The notes under the pieces: generated by a model
Databases searched by the model: none
Told to the model about the DNA's origin: nothing
The model's input: the letters and a program-made list of their open reading frames with translations, nothing else
Source: Tolypeutes matacus
Lineage: Eukaryota; Chordata; Mammalia; Cingulata; Chlamyphoridae
Assembly: GCA_026826555.1 (NCBI GenBank)
Contig: JAKSZT010053764.1
Span: forward strand, 14,705,302-14,769,301
Reading direction: 5' to 3'
Length of the DNA stretch: 64,000 nucleotides
Shown here: in pieces, positions 33,426-45,404 of the stretch
Layout: every line of letters begins with the position of its first letter
Position numbering within the stretch: the first letter of the stretch is position 1
Program-made: the position numbers and the translations under genes

Positions 33426-34949
33426 TACTTTGAGATACTGTTCCCAAAAAGGAAGGTGTTTACCTTGAGAAGGGGACAAAACTGGGATGGAGCAGGCAAC
33501 TGGTTCTATGAAGACACATGGCTTGTATGAGAATGCCAATTAGAGGAGGAGTGGGAGGAAGACAGGGAAAGAGGGAGTAAGAGGTTCCTAGGTTTCACTG
33601 GATTTCATGAGAAACAGTCAAAGGAATAGTGGAAGGAAAGTCTGCCAAAAGCTTCTACTGCCCATGACAAGTGTAGCAGGAGTAGTGTAGATTTTCCCTA
33701 GCTATCTCACCAGCCATAATCAAAGAGGAAATATTCACACAGTCTTTAAAGTCCATTATCAAGCAAGCAAAAATATCCGTCTATTAGTCCATCCAGTGTT
33801 AAGTGCATTTATGTTTCCAGCCCTGCTCTTGAAGTGAGGTGTATGGGCTTTAGGAGAAGTATGTGGGGCTCGTGTGGGGCCAGGAAGGGGAGGGGAGGGA
33901 AGAGCTGACAGGGGCTATAACACGGACCCCTTCCTTTGCAGTTTCATTCCTTGTAGCCCTCCTGTGGTTAATCTCTGTGGTTCATACAGCCTCAATGGAA
34001 GCTACTTTCTCAAGGCTAAGACCATTGTTCTGTTCTCCATATATGTGATGAAAACGAAACTGATAGCAGATTTTGAGGTACAATTAAAAATTATTAAATA
34101 CAAAGGTTTGTAAATTTTGTATTTTCTTCTAATTTCTAAGAAAAGAATGGGTAAAGGGGGAAAAAATATAACTGAAAAGTTCTACATAGTTCTGAAGGAG
34201 GGACAAACAAAATGGAAAATAATTCAGAGTATCTGCTGCCCACAAAGAAGAAGGCTTTCTTTTCTCCCTGCCTCCTGCTCCAAGCAAAAGCTATTGACTG
34301 CCAGGTCAATCCAGTAATTTCTGAGAAAAATGTAAAAATATGTTTTATTGGAAAAATATAGAAACAGGAATTTCTAATTTCACTGACCTGCTACATCTGG
34401 TATGGGTCAAGGAACAAATGAGAGGAGTTGAAAACAAACTAACTTCAAATAAAGAATGGTCAAGAAACTGCTTATTTTGCCTAGAAAAGAAAGAGGTATT
34501 GATTTGCATGTGAGAAATGTGTCAAAGCCTAAGATAGTCACCATCATTCTATGGAAGGGTAGATCAAAGAAGTCAGGGAATCCTGAGGTGGACTGGTTTA
34601 CTGCCAGGGGGCCTCAGGAGATGACCCTTCTCTTGAATAATCTACCCAGTCAGTCTCTGGTTCCCAGTTTTGTACTTTTAGAATCTGACTCCACCAGCCA
34701 ACTCAGTAGACAAGTAAATCTTTCAGAGACAGACTCATGTTAAGAAGGAACACAGAGAATGAACCTATCAAGTTATTAATGTCCAATAAGAAACAGCGAA
34801 CTAAAACCTGGTGTTGGAACCCTCTCTCTGTTGACAGATCTTTATGGGAAATCAAGTCATAATCTGAAAGCTCCTTGGTAGAATGGAAGCAAATGGGGTA
34901 AGCTGGAAAATAAAAGTGCTTAATGGCATCAGAAAGATCATTTATCTTC
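33426..34949. other. Intron with no recognised element
   Basis: No exon was found. The overlapping frames at 33863-34113 are open but not recognisable. Confidence 0.5.
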
Positions 34950-35365
34950 AAAATAGGTTTTTTTCCAATCCAAGACTTAGCCTCCATCCTGGGAGACTTC
35001 AATATCCACAAGTACAAATTATTCAACAACTTGGTCTCTCAATTATTTTACATCCTCACCTTCAATGACTCTATCCACTCCATTTCAGCCAGCCACTGTC
35101 CTGGCTGCTGCTGAACCCTACATCACCTCAAACACTAACTTCAGACACTCCACTAACAACTCTTATTTCTTAATCTCCGGGTAAAGCTTATTGGAATCTC
35201 CAGTCCATTGGCCGCTCTACTTTCTTACAATGTATCATTCCTATTCTACCTTCAATATCTTACCCTATCTGGCCAATTGCATAGTGCAACATTTCAATGC
35301 TCCCACTAAAGTCTCCCAACTCCTGGCACCACTGTCATTCTGTCATATACACAATTTATCAATTA
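34950..35365 (+). repeat. Probable old non-LTR (L2/CR1-type) endonuclease-domain fragment
   Basis: The frame reads SILGDFNIHKYK, where GDFN is the hallmark of AP-endonuclease domains of L2/CR1-type LINEs. It then decays through stops. The remaining 'LASQ..'-like spacing is compatible with L2, but the match is by motif only. Confidence 0.5.
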
Positions 35366-37095
35366 GGATGTACCTGGTTTAGAAGCAGAAAACCTGGCTA
35401 ACAGTGACTTAAGCCATGAGAACATTTATTGTAATAAGTAGTATAGAGGTGTGAGGTCTCAAAGTGGGATAGGAACCCAACAATGGCATCAGAATCCAAG
35501 CTACTTCTATTTTTCCAATCTGTCATCCTCAGCATATTGGCTTTTATCCTAAGGCTGATTACCTCAGAGCTGCAAGATGACTGCTGCAACTCCAGGCATC
35601 AGGGTCTCAAAAGACAGCCTTCAAAGAGGGAGGGAAGGAAAGGAATGTGAAAAGCTAAGCTATCTATCCATTATTAAGGAGGTAAATCTTCCCATACTCT
35701 TATTCTCTAGAATTGGGACATATGGCCATCTTCTCCCAACCTCTGGCAAAAAGGAACAGAATTCCTTTTGTTGGAGGAGTGGGGATGGGCAGAGGGGTAG
35801 CCTTGTAAGCTAAGCATCCAGGACTGACCCCAGAGAACATCCAAAACTGGTCTGCTAAGGAGAAGCTATCTATCACTGCACAACTAGGAACCCGGGGAAT
35901 CAGGAAATCAGTAACTCAATTGCTGGATCCAGGACCACACTGCCTCAGCCACAATTTGTTGATCAGAAAGTTGCTGCCAAAACTGTTGGCTCTGAGTCCA
36001 CAGCAAAATAGTAGCTCCACACCACACCCATGATACTAAAAATCAGACACTGGAATTTCTGTTACTGCTGTAAGGGAAACAAAATCTCCTCGACTATATT
36101 TGCCAGTAGGGACAGATACAAGTTTCATGGGGCCTGAAGCTTATATAATTTGGGGGATCCTCTTTAGGAAAAATAATCAAAATTCAAAATTAGGTACAGG
36201 ATCTTGGAAACAGGCTGTGGAAACAAGCTTTAGCATGGTAAATGTACCTCCACTTACCAACAGAAATAGCATCCTGCAGAAATACCATTCTAAAGATCAT
36301 TTCCTGCTTATCTCCTAGTATATCTTTTGAGTTAATCTAAAATTTTATACATCATGTTTGTTGAAAGTGGTCATAAACTGTAGACATTAGAAAGAAATGT
36401 CTACAATTTAATTGCTTTTTCTATTGCTTGCAGTTAATATTTTAAAAAGTTATACTTTCATTAAATTTTGTCACTATCTATGGATTTCATTGTGACTATG
36501 GCATCTAATTATGGCTTTCCACATGAAAGAATTGAAAATCCTGCCTCTTCCGCTTTACGAGATACCTTTTGCTGTTGTTTACTGTTGACACATTCCATTT
36601 ATATTTTTCTACTGTATCCATGATGCTTGACTGTAATACCAATGTTAAAATGTGGGATTGGTGTCACTACTTAATTTTCTTAACAAGCTACCAGACAATA
36701 TTGCATGCCTTAGTTTAAAAATAAAATAAAAAGAGTATAAATTGCTTAAAAAACTTAAAACTTCCTGAGAACTGAGAAATGTTAATTCTGTGGGGGAAAA
36801 AAAATGAGCATTTTATATGAAAACACATCTTTCCTATGCTAAAAAAAAATGTAGCTATAATATAAGTGGTCTTCGGAGTGGACAGCTTGATTTTCCTCAG
36901 TAAATGAGGTCCTTGAAGTTGCTGAGCATCAACTGTCATGTGTAAATATTCCTCACAGTGGAACCCTAGTCTACTGACTGGCTTCCTGGTTTCACTGTGT
37001 GCTTTGTAAGGGGAATAATATATGAACAGTGGAAACACAACACTGATAACTTTCTCATGTGGATTCCGATGAGTCTGCTTTTGTGAATAAAAACC
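35366..37095. other. Intron with unresolved old repeats
   Basis: About 35370-35620 ('cctggctaacagtgacttaagcc...ttttatcctaaggctgattacctcagagctgcaagatgactgctgcaactccaggcatcagg') resembles a common ancient mammalian repeat that I cannot name reliably. The remainder shows no exon. Confidence 0.4.
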
Positions 37096-37142
37096 AAAAA
37101 CTTTGTATTAAAAAAAAAAAAAAAAAAAAAAACTTTGTATTA
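37096..37142 (+). mobile_element. Poly(A)-only insertion flanked by a 15-bp duplication
   Basis: AAAAACTTTGTATTA occurs at 37096-37110 and again at 37128-37142, with 17 A between (37111-37127). The right copy runs into the antisense LTR start (TGTATTAGTC), so the left copy holds a duplicate of the LTR's first bases. This is the structure of an L1-type insertion in which only a poly(A) tail was copied. Confidence 0.75.
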
Positions 37143-37715
37143 GTCAGCCAAAGGGGTGCTAATACAAAATACCAGAGATTGGTTGGTCTTTATAAAGGGT
37201 ATTTATTTGGGGTAGAAGTCCACAGTTACCAGGCCATAAAGCATAAGTTTCTTCCCTCACCAAAGTCCATTGTCTCATGTTGGAGCAAGACAGCTGCCGA
37301 TGTTTGTCAGGGTTCAGGCTTCTTGGGTTCCTCTCTTCCTGGGGCTACATTTTCTCCAGGCTTAGCGCCTCTGTTTCCTCCACAAGGTCAGCTGTAGACT
37401 ATCAGGCTCTCTGGGCTTTGCTTCTCTACACAAGGCCAGCTGTGAACTCTCAGGCGAATGGCTCATCTCTATCCCGGGGCCTTCTCTCCAACATCAAAAC
37501 TCCAACATCAAAACTGTTCCCTCTGTCCTTTGCCTTGCCTTTTATATTTGATTCCCCCCACCCACCAAGGGGTGGGGCTCAATGCCCTACTGATGTGGCC
37601 CAGTTAATGCCCTAATCATAACTTAATCATGCCCAGATTAGCATACCAGTTTACAAGCATGATCCAATTATATTTTTGGAATTCATAATTACATCAAACT
37701 ACTCAACTGCAACAT
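37136..37715 (-). repeat. MaLR-type LTR, antisense
   Basis: 'tgtattagtcagccaaaggggtgctaatacaaaataccagagattgg' is the reversed MaLR LTR end. The far part has 'ggtggggctcaatgcc', 'gcccagttaatgccctaatc' and 'ggaattcataatt'. The exact right boundary and TSD are uncertain. Confidence 0.7.
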
Positions 37716-39689
37716 ACTTGCACCAAGATGCAGATTTCTCTTGAAATTTTAAAATAAAATCACAATTATTTGTAGAATTACAAGGTGAGAATAAAAAATT
37801 TAAGGAAAATATTCTTTCCTATGATACCCTATTATTCCACAAAAAATTAAAATATTTCGAGAGATATACACAGTATACACAGTAATCAAGCTGCTGTTTT
37901 TTACTTCCTTCCTGAAATACCTAAGCACTGTTATTTAAGATGTTGTTATTCTATCACATGAAAAATTTATTAATGAAAAATGCTGCTATAGTGCTGTGAT
38001 TTGCTTTAATTACTTATAACCAAATACAGGTGTTAATTCCCTTCATTCCAATTATTACTAAATTACCATTTTAAAACTTTATCAATTTTTATTATTTATT
38101 TCATGCTCCCAGATACATTTCAACATGGATAAATGTTCTTGAGCTTTTGTCCTTGAGGATGACAGGACTTAGGAATGTGATTCCTTTGTTCACAAGCAGA
38201 GTGTCAGCTATTTCCAAAATAAAGCCAAGTAGTATAACTGTAGAAAGATCTTTCAAGTTGCTTCCAAACTGGATTTTTAGTACTGTGAAGCAAGCTGTAA
38301 AGGTCCTCTCTCTAGAAAACTGAATTTCAGAATGTTATAGAAGCAAGATTTCTTCTCTGAATACACTTCATATTGAACCATTTTTAAAAATCTAAAACAC
38401 AGCAATTTTACATGTTCAACCAAGTACATATCTTCTAGCCTCACAGCATATATCAGGGCTTCAAGATTTGGGTAATTCTTTCAATGATGCATAAGTAATA
38501 TCCAGTGTGGTGAGAGGAAAGAGGCTGATAAGGAATGAGAATGCAGGACTGTCTGATGCCAAGACTGTTTTGACTATACCAACATCCCAAATGCTGGCAA
38601 CTACTCACTCCACCTCTCAAGTATCTCTCAGGTACACTGACACTTCTTGGATCCATAATTATCAGGGAAGAAAAGATCCTTTGAGGTTAATTTCCTAATC
38701 TTTTGTGAGATTTCTCAATATAATGGAAGTTCAATAAATGCGTGAGAAATGGAACTTTTTCATTAGCATAAATAATCCAAAATTCAATCAATTTCATAGT
38801 AATCATTCTAAGATTATTTTAAACTTTCTTGCCTTCTTTAACAGAGTATGCCAGGGCTGTTGTGTACCACCAGATTCTGCCTCAGGACTGGAGGACTTAA
38901 CTACCTGCCGACAACCCTCAACATCACTCCTCTGGGAATCGCCCTTGCCTGGAGAGAGCTGCCTCTACTAAGGTTACAGCCCTTCCCAGGACAGCCTGCA
39001 TCCAATGGTGGGTTCATGAGGTATAAATTATCCCCTGACATCTAAGGTCCATCTCTGCTTTAGAGCTATCTTTGTTGAGACCTCTTTCTACCCCAACTTC
39101 TCAGTCTGCCTAAACCTGCTTCTTTCCCCCTCCCTTTCCTTCCCGTTTATTGATCCCAAGAGCACTTTCTAAAAACCTTTCTGCATACTAATCTCCACTT
39201 CCGACTCTGATTATGAGAGATCCTGCAACACATCTCCAACAGGACTCACTTTCCTGGTCCATGACTGTATCATTACCTGGCTTCTCTTTTAAGCCATTCC
39301 AGACAGCTCTTTTATCTCTCAATGATCTATTTTCTTTTCTCCTTTCTTGCTTATTATGCTTTTACTTCTCACTTCTTACTGATGTTGGAATATCCACATC
39401 TCCCCACTTTCTTACTCATTTCTAATTTGCTAAATAGAATGAAAATATTCAAATTTTATCTACAACAAGATCAAATAGGCTCTGAGTTAAGATCTAGAAA
39501 ACACATGTATGACTAAAAAGGACTGAGCTCAAATACACCTTTTGTGCCACATATTTAGATTGTTTTGGTCATTCGTTGTTTAATTCTGGTTTCTTATGTA
39601 GTTTTAGATAGCTGAGGCTGTTGAATAAGAGATCTCCTAATAATCAAGGTTCCATAGCAGGCGAGTGTTAACACATGTTAAAAAACATA
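37716..39689. other. Intron, mostly unrecognised
   Basis: No exon was found. A block at about 38845-39060 is richer in G and C than its surroundings but matches nothing I know. Confidence 0.5.
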
Positions 39690-39922
39690 GTCTCGGGAAC
39701 TGGATGTAGCTCAAGAGGTTGAGCACATGCTTCCCATGTACGAGGTCCCAGATTTGATCCCCAGTACCTCCTAAAAACAAAAAACAACAAACAATTGGAA
39801 AAAAACAACTTTCATTGGGGAGCAGATGTAGCTCAGTGGTTGAGCACCTGCTTTCTATGTACGAGGTCCTGGGTTCAATCCCCAGTACCTCCCAAAAAAA
39901 AAAAAAAAAAAAAAAAAAAGCC
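39690..39922 (+). mobile_element. Dimeric DAS-type SINE (two tRNA-like heads)
   Basis: Two tRNA-like units occur in tandem: 'ggatgtagctcaagaggttgagcac...cagtacctcc' (about 39698-39773) and 'gcagatgtagctcagtggttgagcac...cagtacctcc' (about 39823-39893). They are joined by an A-rich linker ending 'caactttcattggg', and a 23-A tail follows. The same linker recurs at 44725-44930. Confidence 0.9.
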
Positions 39923-40119
39923 TCAGGCCCTAAGATGGCTTCAGAGTTATTTCAAGGGCTCTTTAGGCCTGTAGGAAGCAAACACTATTTGCAAAATAAA
40001 TAAGGTGCTTCAGACAACATATGTCCTAATACTTTTCAAGGGTATCTAGATGTTTCCAGAAAATACATTTGTAATAATATTCTTTTACCCAACTAGATTA
40101 AAGGATAATAACTCACAGT

Positions 40120-40621
40120 CTGGGGAAAGGCAGTAAACAAAAGGGCAAGATATTGTTTGAGACACTTGGGAACTGACTCTGCTTTCAGCCCCCAGATGAG
40201 GAGGTGACCTGGCTGACTCTAAGTCTGCTTCAAAGAGCCAAATGCTTACAAAAATTTCCTTAAACAGAAAAGCCCAGAATGTTAAGAGTAAATTCTCTCA
40301 GAAAAGCCCAGAATGTTAAGAGTAAATTCTTTCAGAATGGAGATGTAAATCCCAGAAATAGAGGAACTGTATAGCAGCAAAAATATGGCTTTTATTGAGA
40401 TCCAGCCCCATGTAGACAGCACCCCAAATAGAAAGCCCCACCTGGGAACTATGAGCAGGGGAAATGCCACACCAAGATATTCTGCCTCTGCTCTCCCTAT
40501 GTGGCCTCTCTACTTCTGGTACATTTCTGTATCCTTGGCTAATTAAACCTGCAACAGAGGCATCTGTTGTATCTTCCCACAAATACTAACTCCCCTTAAA
40601 ACCCCCTGAAACACCCTAACA
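40120..40621 (+). repeat. ERVL-like LTR adjoining internal sequence
   Basis: It begins near TGGGGAAAGG (about 40122) and ends 'gaaacaccctaaca'. Directly after comes 'tcagaagtggatctggaactgctgcagttggtatcagaac', which looks like the primer-binding region of ERVL/MaLR elements (tRNA-Leu type, from memory). A related LTR fragment lies at about 46355-46520 ('gggaactgactctcctttcc'). Confidence 0.6.
40265..40332. repeat. 34-bp tandem duplication inside the LTR
   Basis: The unit CAGAAAAGCCCAGAATGTTA... (34 bp) occurs at 40265-40298 and again at 40299-40332, differing by one base at the end. Confidence 0.95.
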
Positions 40622-41200
40622 TCAGAAGTGGATCTGGAACTGCTGCAGTTGGTATCAGAACTGGGACAGGCACAAAGACCCTTACCAAGTGCTTGGATTT
40701 TGAAAGAGGTAAAGGATGGAAGGGTAAGCTGGATATGGATGGCTCAATGGAGACAGAGGAGCTTCTGACCTAGGACTGGGAGGCCACTGTGGGAGGTTTT
40801 AGGGATAAGAGTGTTAGTGGAATTTGCCTTTGTATGTTGCATAGCCAGATCAAGTGCCTAATTAGCAGGCCCAGCCCAAGGTAGGACAGCCCAAAGGGAA
40901 GCTCTCTGGCTCTCCCTAACTGTATTATATAAAAAAGCAAGAATAAATGTGATCTCAAAGGGGAATTAAGCCAGGAGAATGGGAAATGAACTGCAGATCC
41001 CCTCAAGACCTTGTTCTACTACTGGCAGGAAGCATGGAGGAAAAAGGATTTTATGTTTGCTGACCCATTTCCTATGAAAATGGCTAAAGAAGTGGGAGTG
41101 GGAAAGCAAAATGAGGGGTGTTAGAGTACAAATGTTTGAAATGGGGGACATTTAAATTGCTTAATAAAATTAAGAAAAGCTCTATCTTCACTGGCTTTCC
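40622..41200 (+). mobile_element. Putative ERVL/MaLR internal remnant
   Basis: It follows the LTR and the putative primer-binding region. It has no intact reading frame and no recognisable gag, pol or env motif. The right boundary is undefined. It is an old, non-coding endogenous retroviral remnant. Confidence 0.4.
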
Positions 41201-41889
41201 CTGATATAATGAACAATGGAAAGAATGGTTTTAAATTTTAATTTTAATTGTAACAATGTGAAAAATTTCTCCTCATAGGCAAGTCTGGCCTTAAATTTCT
41301 ATCAAATGGGATAAATTGATTGAGGTCTCAAATTAACATACTGAGAAAAGGGAGAGGGATTTCTTTTTTAAAATGTCTCCTTGACTTAGGAAGATGAGTC
41401 AGATTCAGGTGTGACTCACTGGCTCCTCTTTTTTTCTTTTTTAAATCCTTGCTAAGAATTCTTTACTCTAGTCTAGACATTTACTTTGGTCAGAATTCTT
41501 TTTTTCAATAACATCCTTGCAAATTCAAGATACCATGTGGAAAAAAATTATGGAAAAGAAACAAAACATGCACAAATACCAGATAATTATGCATGTCTAA
41601 GAAGAAAGAATATGATTGGTCATGTGAACTTTATTGAACAGAACATGAGGTAGCAATATTCCAACTATTAAAGGAAAAACAACCACCAAAACAATATCAC
41701 TGACAGCAAAACACAAAGGCAGCCAAAATCTGAGAGAAATGGATGAGGATTTGTAGAAATGGCAGATCACTGTTAGATGTTAGTTAAGTGTCAGGTAAGT
41801 TCTGGTTCCCTTTCTTAAAAGGACGGCAGAGAAACTAAAAAGGGGATGGGGAGAGCCATGGAATTGAGCAACAAACTAAATGAAGGAAA
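41201..41889. other. Intron, unrecognised
   Basis: No exon or named repeat was seen. Confidence 0.5.
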
Positions 41890-42080
41890 ATAAAGTTTGT
41901 AGCAAATGTATCACAACAATGCAAAGTGTTGGTGGAGGGGTGATATATGGGACCCCTGGATGATGTTATGCATCACTTTATTTTGTAAGTTCACAACTTT
42001 TACTATACACTTATTGTTTATGTATGTTCATGTATGAATGCTATACTTCAATAAAAAATATATTTAAAATAAAAAGAGAA
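41890..42080 (+). mobile_element. LINE-1 3'-end fragment
   Basis: 'gcaaatgtatcacaacaatgcaaagtgttgg', 'gatgttatgcatcac', 'ttcacaacttttactatacacttattg' and 'tgctatacttcaataaaa' are shared with the 3' ends at 45760-45986 and 50880-51040. Confidence 0.8.
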
Positions 42081-42189
42081 AATAGAACAGATTACACCCA
42101 TAGCTGCTAGTGGTGTATGAATGCCACTGAAACCGAGACAAGTTTATTGGCATTAGAAGGCCACACTGAAGGTAGACAAACCTTTTACT

Positions 42190-43140
42190 TTTAATTAGTT
42201 TCTTCCTCTTAGAGTCTCCCGCTCTTTCTTTCCCCTACATCTGATTGGTTACCAAGTCCTGTGAGTATACATCACAAGAGTCTCCAGAATCAAGACCCTT
42301 CTCTTTACCCTCATGACATGGCCAATATGGAAACCCAGTTTCCCATCTCCTCTCACCTGGACTATATAGCATCAGCTTTCTGATTAGGTTTTCCCTGCCT
42401 CTAGTCAGTCTCTTCTCGCTAATCCAGCCTCCCTTCTACCTCAAGACTGAGCTTCCTAATACTGTTGTGCTCATAAACTTCCTTTGGTGTACCACTGACT
42501 ACAGAATAAAGCAGCAAGTTCTTAGTTTTGTTTAAATCATTGACAAAGGAGTCAAAGGAATCCCTTGAGAACCATGAATAAAGGAGCTGTATCTGGGATG
42601 AGTTATTTTTGAAATAAGGCCACTAATAGCTTTTCCTCCCAGATCCCAGCATCGCTGCTTCCCGTATGTGTGCGCAGCATGCACAATGGGTAATTTGTTT
42701 GCACCTAACCAATGGGTGGACTGAATATCTGTGGGTTTTGCTCCTGGAAGTCCTGCCCAAAATGATATTCTCCTTGCCATAGCCTATCTCCTCTAGAGAG
42801 GATACACTTACCCTTCACCTCCTCCCCAAGAATGAATCTTTGCTTAGCCAAGCTCATTCCCCTAGACTAAAGAAAGGAGGAAGATATTTTATTTTAATTC
42901 AGAGGGATATGAAAAGAGAGGTTACATTGTACACAAGGCCTACACCCTCCAATTAAATCAATCCACTTCCCCAGTCTATCAACACTTCTTCCCAACCCTG
43001 CCAGAATCCCAAATTACCCTACACACCAGTCATACTGAACTCTTCAGCCTTCCTCAGATAAACCATGCCTTTGCAGAAGTTCATTCTTTGGGTGCCCAAA
43101 ACATTTCATTTATACCTTTATTATAGCTGACCCTTATTAT
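42190..43140 (+). repeat. L2 fragment(s)
   Basis: 'ctgattggttaccaagtcctgtgag' to 'ctaatccagcctcccttctacctc' and 'actgactacagaataaagcagcaagttcttag' are L2 3' region phrases in order. The later part (42950-43130) continues L2-like. The segment between (42550-42850) is unclear. Confidence 0.65.
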
Positions 43141-43149
43141 GGCAATTGC

Positions 43150-43405
43150 GTATAGCAGCTAAGAGCCTGGGCTCTGAGCCAAATTGCCTGGTTTTAAATC
43201 TTGGGGCCTTCTACTTACTTGCTGTGTGATATATAGTAAGTTATATAAACTTAAACTCACTTTGCTTCAGTTTCATCATCTGTGAAAAAGGGGTAAGGAT
43301 AATACCTAACACAATGGAGCTTTGAAATGAGATAATATAGTATTGTCATTAGAACACAGCTTGTCAATGTTGTGTTAAGTAAATGTTAACCATCATTATC
43401 TCTTC
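43150..43405 (-). repeat. MIR, antisense
   Basis: 'aagagcctgggctctgagccaaattgcctgg', 'cttacttgctgtgtgat', 'cagtttcatcatctgtgaaaaaggggtaaggataatacc' and 'gttaagtaaatgttaaccatcattatc' are a near full-length reversed MIR. Confidence 0.9.
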
Positions 43406-44309
43406 AAAAATATATCTGCTTGAAACACATGTGTGGATGACCTGGTCAGACAGACTGTTTGAAGTTGAGGTGAGAAGTAAAAAGAAAAAAAGTTATATTT
43501 ATTTCCAGGACACTCCTTGGTCCCCATATATCCTAAATTGAAAGGATTCAAAGCAATCTAACTGAAGTTCTCCATAACTAATCTTTGAGTTCAGACAAAT
43601 TTTTTGATAACCTGGCTAAATAACCACTGAGATAATAAAGGGGAGACTGGCAATATATTTGCAAAATTTATCAAACAGTTTCTCTCAAATACTGAAGTCT
43701 TAGAAAAGTGGCTTCACTTTCCTTGGTTTTGGTTTGGTTTAAAATCTTGAGATGAGTCATAATTTCTGATGTTTACACTGCACTTACATCTTCTTCTCAA
43801 AAAGTTTCCAATGTTTCAAAATGTGGGGAACTATCCTGAAAGGAATTATGAACTTTGCTTTTAAAGGAATGGAGCTGAGAAAGAAAAAGGCAGTCCTCTG
43901 AAGAGTATGTGTCTTGTTATCAGGAGCCTGGTACTGGGTACTAGGGGCACTAGCAGGTGGTGGAAACAGGATATCCAACTTACCAGGCAGGGACCAACCC
44001 ACTCCACACCACCATTCTCAAAACCATACACAGCCCAGAGCCAAATGTCACTCTTCTGTCTTCCCTGAAAATCCTAAATCTAAGATACCAGGTATCTGAG
44101 TCACACTCTGAAGTACCATGGGTCTGATGATTTTCTAATTCTTAGTGCCCTGTATTTTCTGTTGTTTTAGCATTCCCCTAAAGCAAGGACTTCTTCTTCA
44201 TTTCAGATAGAAAGTGCTTAACTGATGCTGAAAGAGGAATCTTCTAGACCCACAAATATTGGAACCAATTCCATGACACTTGACTCAAGGGTTCAAAGTT
44301 AAAAATTAA
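43406..44309. other. Intron, unrecognised
   Basis: No exon or named repeat was seen. Confidence 0.5.
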
Positions 44310-44724
44310 AAACAAAAAAAAAAGAAGATGGAGGATATTACGCTGAGTGAAGCAAGCCAGACACAAAAGGACAAATACTGTATCATTGCGCTATTATGAA
44401 CGAAATATACTGTGTAAACTCATGAAGTTAATAACTAGAATATAGGTCACAAAAAAATAGAATGAGGGTAGAGCATCTGTGCAGAACTGGTAAAACAGTT
44501 GCTTGTAAATCTTTGGAAATGAAGAGAAATGGTGAAAGCATATCACAGTGTTTGTAACTAGCTGTGCTATTATACGGGTAGGAAAGTGATTGAAAGGGAA
44601 AGCCTAAGGGCATGTATATTACTAGAAGGAAAGCCAAAAACTGTGACATGGGAATGTATAGCACACTAATATTGAATGTGAAATATGAATATGGGTAAAA
44701 TTGCTTATTAATATGTATCAATAT
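44310..44724 (+). mobile_element. LINE-1 3' fragment of a second subfamily
   Basis: 'ggaggatattacgctgagtgaagcaagccagacacaaaaggacaaatactgtatcattgc' is the segment following ORF2 in many mammalian L1s. It then runs through untranslated sequence. Confidence 0.75.
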
Positions 44725-44930
44725 GGGGAGTGGATGTGACTCAAGTGATTAAGCTCCTTCCCATGTACGAAGTCCCAGGTTCAATGCCCAGTTCCTCCTA
44801 AAAACAAACAAACAAACGAAAAAAAAAAAAAAAAACAACTCTCATTGGGAAGCAGATGTAGATTAGTGGTTGAGTGCCTGTTTCCTATGTAGGAGGTCCT
44901 GGGTTCAATCCCTGGTACCTCCAAAAAAAA
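44725..44930 (+). mobile_element. Dimeric DAS-type SINE, second locus
   Basis: Two tRNA-like units (about 44730-44800 and 44848-44922) are joined by an A-rich linker ending 'caactctcattggga'. That linker matches the one in the dimer at 39690-39922. The B boxes GGTTCAATGCC and GGTTCAATCCC are visible. No clear TSD was found. Confidence 0.88.
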
Positions 44931-45404
44931 ATAAGATTTTTTTAAAAAAGAATAGATATCTAAAATTTTTATCAAGAACATAATTTAAACACATGATGTG
45001 TGACAACATACAGTGTGACACATCAACGTGAGTAGAACAAAATTAACACCCAAGAAAGGAAAAATTGAATTAATAAACCCTCAAATTAGAACAATGTAAA
45101 CTTATTAAAGGTGAGGGTAAACTGGACCTATCAAACTGAACTCCACACCATTTGAAAATAATATAAACTTTCTTCTCTATCCCTAAAGTGGCCTCTGAAC
45201 TGTACTCTTCTACAGCCAGTGAGTGAAGGATTCACATCACAGTAAAGGGCCCTTTTGTTGCCAGATTTGTTCTCAAATACAGCTCTCAAAGAAAAGAACC
45301 TTGGCTCCATGATGAGTGACATTCCATGTTAGAGGCAATAGAAATCAAGATTCTCTTGGCATTTGTTGTTGCGAGAAAGCAATGATAGTTTAAAAGATGC
45401 CTGG

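Noticed and set aside
39698..39893. tRNA genes from A and B box sequences
   Set aside because: The A and B boxes belong to DAS SINEs with poly(A) tails. No cloverleaf with an intact acceptor stem was seen.
40265..40332. CRISPR-like or regulatory repeat
   Set aside because: It is a single tandem duplication of 34 bp without spacers, in a mammalian LTR.
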